From NCBI RefSeq assembly GCF_050279675.1, contig NZ_JBNNUK010000006.1, positions 124,001 through 188,000 of the forward strand: a stretch of 64,000 nucleotides of DNA, written 5' to 3'. Within the stretch, counting starts at the first letter, position 1. Each line of letters starts with the position of its first letter. Source of the DNA: Viridibacillus sp050279675 (GTDB taxonomy: Bacteria > Bacillota > Bacilli > Bacillales_A > Planococcaceae). The position numbers and the translations under genes are program-made. Below the pieces are notes generated by a model. It searched no databases, had not been told where the DNA came from, and saw nothing but the letters and a program-made list of their open reading frames with translations. Shown here in pieces: positions 61,953 to 64,000 of this stretch.

Positions 61953-62392
61953 CCTAAAAACGAACTAACTCTCTAACATACAATAATAGCATAAAAGCTC
62001 GAAAAGTAGAATTGTGGACAACTTTTTTAAAATGTACAGGCGCCTCATTTAATCCCGGCAAGTATTGGCATCTTCTCTAGCGAAAGTATCTTTTCAACTT
62101 TCGCCCGAGAAGATGTAAGTGACCTTGAGGGATTGGCCACTGAAACTGGATATCTTACTTAAAATATTGCAGCGGTAGGTTCTAGTCCAGACAAGCACTG
62201 TAATTTAAGAATTAAAATTCATTAAAACTTTGATCTGGGAAAAGGGATTGATATCGAGGAGTTAACAACTGAAGCTAGACATATTATCTAAATGTGGATT
62301 ACCTACCCCACATCCTGAGGACTCTCAATAATTTTTCATCTATTTAAATTCAACATTTCTCAAATAACTAAATTTATCCAGCAAAATAATCA

Positions 62393-62425
62393 AAAGCCCA
62401 TCTCATTTAGAATGAGATGGGCTTT
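62393..62425 (-). terminator. terminator of the yidC-jag operon
   Basis: A perfect 15-bp stem (arms 62393-62407 and 62411-62425; GCCCATCTCATT core), 16 bases past the jag stop. Confidence 0.85.
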
Positions 62426-62440
62426 AACAAAATATTTCAT

Positions 62441-63265
62441 TTATCGAATTGGTTCAATAACTAAATAGCGTTTGGTATCCGATCCAACGGAATACGTCTC
62501 GATATCAATTCGATTAGCAAGAATATGATGGATAATTTTTCGCTCATTCGAGGGCATTGGCTCTAACTCAATCTTTTTCCCTGTGTAAACAGCCTTGTCT
62601 GCCATACGATTAGCTAGCAGCTCCAATGATTCTTGGCGACGCTTGCGATAATTTTCTACATCTAATTTTACTAAGACAAACCGTTTTGCGTATTGATGCA
62701 CAACTAATTGTGTCAATTCTTGAAGGGAGTTTAGCGTTTGGCCACGTTTACCTATTAGTAATGCCGCCTTCTTGCTTTCTAAACTAATATTAATGATTTT
62801 ACCCTTTTCTTCAACACCGATAGTTAAGTCATGGACATCTAACTGCTTTGCTATATCTGTTAAATAAGTGACTGCATGCTCAATAGCAACTGTGTTATCA
62901 TTACGTTTCTCATCTATTAATTCATTTTCTTCAACTTTCAAAGTTGATAGTTCTTGTAGGTTTTCATTTGTTGATTCTTGTATATTTTCTACTTCACTTT
63001 TCGAAATAAGCGCTACTGCCTCTGATGATTCTATTTCACTCAGTTCTACCATTGCCTGTTGCACAGATTGTTGCTCTTGATCGGATTTCTCAAGTTGTTT
63101 TTCAGTTACACGTACATTTGCTTTACGTGAACCAAAACCTAAAAAACCCTTTTTACCTTCTTGAAGTATTTCAATATCTACTTGCTCTCGGGTAAGGTCA
63201 AGCTCTTTTAACGCTATAGAGATCGCTTCTTCTACGGTTGCTCCTATTTGCGTAATCTGTTTCAC
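62441..63265 (-). CDS. jag: RNA-binding protein Jag/KhpB (274 aa)
   Basis: The Jag N-terminal domain (GATVEEAISIALKELDL, GKKGFLGFGSRKANV) is followed by an acidic linker of about 80 residues, a KH domain (ALLIGKRGQTLNSLQELTQL) and an R3H domain (RRQESLELLANRMADKAV, PMPSNERKIIH). It acts with SpoIIIJ/YidC and in RNA binding. It overlaps yidC by 4 bases. Confidence 0.95.
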   Translation of the reverse strand: MKQITQIGATVEEAISIALKELDLTREQVDIEILQEGKKGFLGFGSRKANVRVTEKQLEKSDQEQQSVQQAMVELSEIESSEAVALISKSEVENIQESTNENLQELSTLKVEENELIDEKRNDNTVAIEHAVTYLTDIAKQLDVHDLTIGVEEKGKIINISLESKKAALLIGKRGQTLNSLQELTQLVVHQYAKRFVLVKLDVENYRKRRQESLELLANRMADKAVYTGKKIELEPMPSNERKIIHHILANRIDIETYSVGSDTKRYLVIEPIR

Positions 63266-64000
63266 TTTTTGGCCCCTCCTGTTTTTGCAGGTTTAGTTGT
63301 TTTGTTCCAAGGCTTATACATAACAAGATTTTGTATTAATGTAATAATATTACCAATTACCCAATAAAGCGATAAAGCGGCAGGTAAATTACTACCTAAT
63401 CCCATAATCATAAATGGCATGATGTACATCATAATTCGCATTTGAGGATTATCCATCGCTGGGCCCGTACGTAGAACAATAAACTGCATGATACCTGCTA
63501 GAACAGCGAGTACAATACTCGGTTCTGCTAATGGGAACATGAAAAAGTCGCCCAAGTTAATTTCTGGTGTCGAGTTCATACGACTAATTGCGTGATAGAA
63601 ACCAACTAGAATTGGCATTTGAATCAGCACAGGTAAGCATCCAGCTGCTGGATTAGCACCAGATTCACTCATTAATTTCATCATTTCTTCTTGATACTTT
63701 TTCTGAGTTACTGCATCTTTAGAGCTGTATTTCTCTTTTAACTTCGCCAATTTAGGCTGTAATTCTTGCATTTTCTTCGCACTTTTTGTCTGTTTAATCA
63801 TTAACGGCAAAATAGCTAAGCGAATAATGATTGTTACACAAACTATCCCCCAAGCATACGTACCCAGTAATCCTTTAAATAGTGTTATGAAAGCTACGAA
63901 TGGCCAAACGACATATTTGCTCCAAAAGCCCTCAGTGTCACTATATATTGGTTGGTTATATTCAGTACACCCAGTTAATAATAATGTTATTGAAGTAAGT
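63262..64000 (-). CDS. yidC: membrane protein insertase YidC/SpoIIIJ, partial (5' end beyond window)
   Basis: The frame stays open to the right edge of the window, so the gene is cut there. The visible part begins in the signal peptide with a lipobox (LLLTGC). The YidC core follows: FWSKYVVWPFVAFITLF, a cytosolic helical hairpin (KTKSAKKMQELQPKLAKLKE) and the conserved GCLPVLIQMPILVGFYHAI and later helices. SpoIIIJ inserts membrane proteins and is needed for SigG activation in sporulation. Confidence 0.96.
   Translation of the reverse strand, partial: LTSITLLLTGCTEYNQPIYSDTEGFWSKYVVWPFVAFITLFKGLLGTYAWGIVCVTIIIRLAILPLMIKQTKSAKKMQELQPKLAKLKEKYSSKDAVTQKKYQEEMMKLMSESGANPAAGCLPVLIQMPILVGFYHAISRMNSTPEINLGDFFMFPLAEPSIVLAVLAGIMQFIVLRTGPAMDNPQMRIMMYIMPFMIMGLGSNLPAALSLYWVIGNIITLIQNLVMYKPWNKTTKPAKTGGAKK

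Larger units (their letters stand above)
61908..62440. other. intergenic region between jag and mnmE with DnaA boxes and decayed repeats
   Basis: It contains a palindromic pair of DnaA boxes (61935-61952), a single-mismatch box (62013-62021), a long imperfect hairpin (about 62067-62114: CATCTTCTC/GAGAAGATG enclosing CGAAAGT/ACTTTCG) and two diverged similar segments ending near 62161 and 62291. No intact gene is seen. Confidence 0.5.

Noticed and set aside
1..64000. CRISPR array, prophage or intact insertion sequence
   Set aside because: I found no regularly spaced repeats, phage structural genes or transposase open frame in the window.

Overview
The window looks like a low-GC, spore-forming member of the Bacillales, most likely Planococcaceae (Lysinibacillus or a close relative). 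This is inferred from gene order, protein resemblance and spore genes (yyaC, jag/spoIIIJ, a YfhD-like protein). No 16S rRNA gene is present, so the genus is not proven. The right half is the conserved origin-proximal block, read leftwards on the minus strand: yidC(spoIIIJ), jag, mnmE, mnmG, rsmG, noc, parA, parB, DUF554, [yyaC on plus], mscS, DUF951, ychF, [DUF3267 on plus], rpsF-ssb-rpsR, yybS-gdpP-rplI-dnaB, purA, [yitT on plus], an M23/LysM/G5 peptidase, walR-walK-yycH-yycI-yycJ, htrA, a CxxH/CxxC mini-protein and rlmH. dnaA and oriC should lie just beyond the right edge. A perfect parS site lies inside parB and a near-perfect one lies upstream of noc.

Left of rlmH (about 1-31.4 kb) the layout is accessory and variable. 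In order it holds: two small proteins; a BmrA-type multidrug ABC exporter with its own response regulator and sensor kinase; a Fur-box-preceded haem uptake operon (isdE, isdF, ATPase) ending in a HugZ-like haem-degrading protein; a DbpA helicase; psiE; queT with a structured leader; an SDR; a DUF2829 (Tad2-like) protein; a YfhD-like protein; an ldh-lactate permease pair; an orphan Spo0B-type sensor kinase; an ECF S-component; mqo; and several small genes.

The most notable structure is a set of direct repeats copied from the 3' end of rlmH. The 26-bp stretch running from the last rlmH codons into the downstream DNA recurs exactly about 6.0 kb and 7.1 kb further left, with a 23/26 copy about 8.1 kb away and an 18-bp degenerate copy about 11 kb away. 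The rlmH 3' end is the attachment site of staphylococcal SCC elements. The repeats therefore look like att sites or scars of serially inserted rlmH-targeting cassettes. No ccr-type recombinase is visible in the window. The rlmH-proximal cassette carries a GAF-GAF-PAS-GGDEF-EAL cyclic-di-GMP protein, a thiamine-diphosphate enzyme and a protein with a duplicated 30-residue motif. The next cassette carries a decayed AraC/GyrI regulator and a DUF1761 protein.

Other signals are a dense group of DnaA boxes between htrA and rlmH, a palindromic pair of DnaA boxes between mnmE and jag, a candidate preQ1-type leader in front of queT, and an S6-type leader in front of rpsF. Many genes here start at TTG or GTG with strong Shine-Dalgarno sequences. 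I chose starts by Shine-Dalgarno spacing and family N-termini, and these often differ from the longest open frame.
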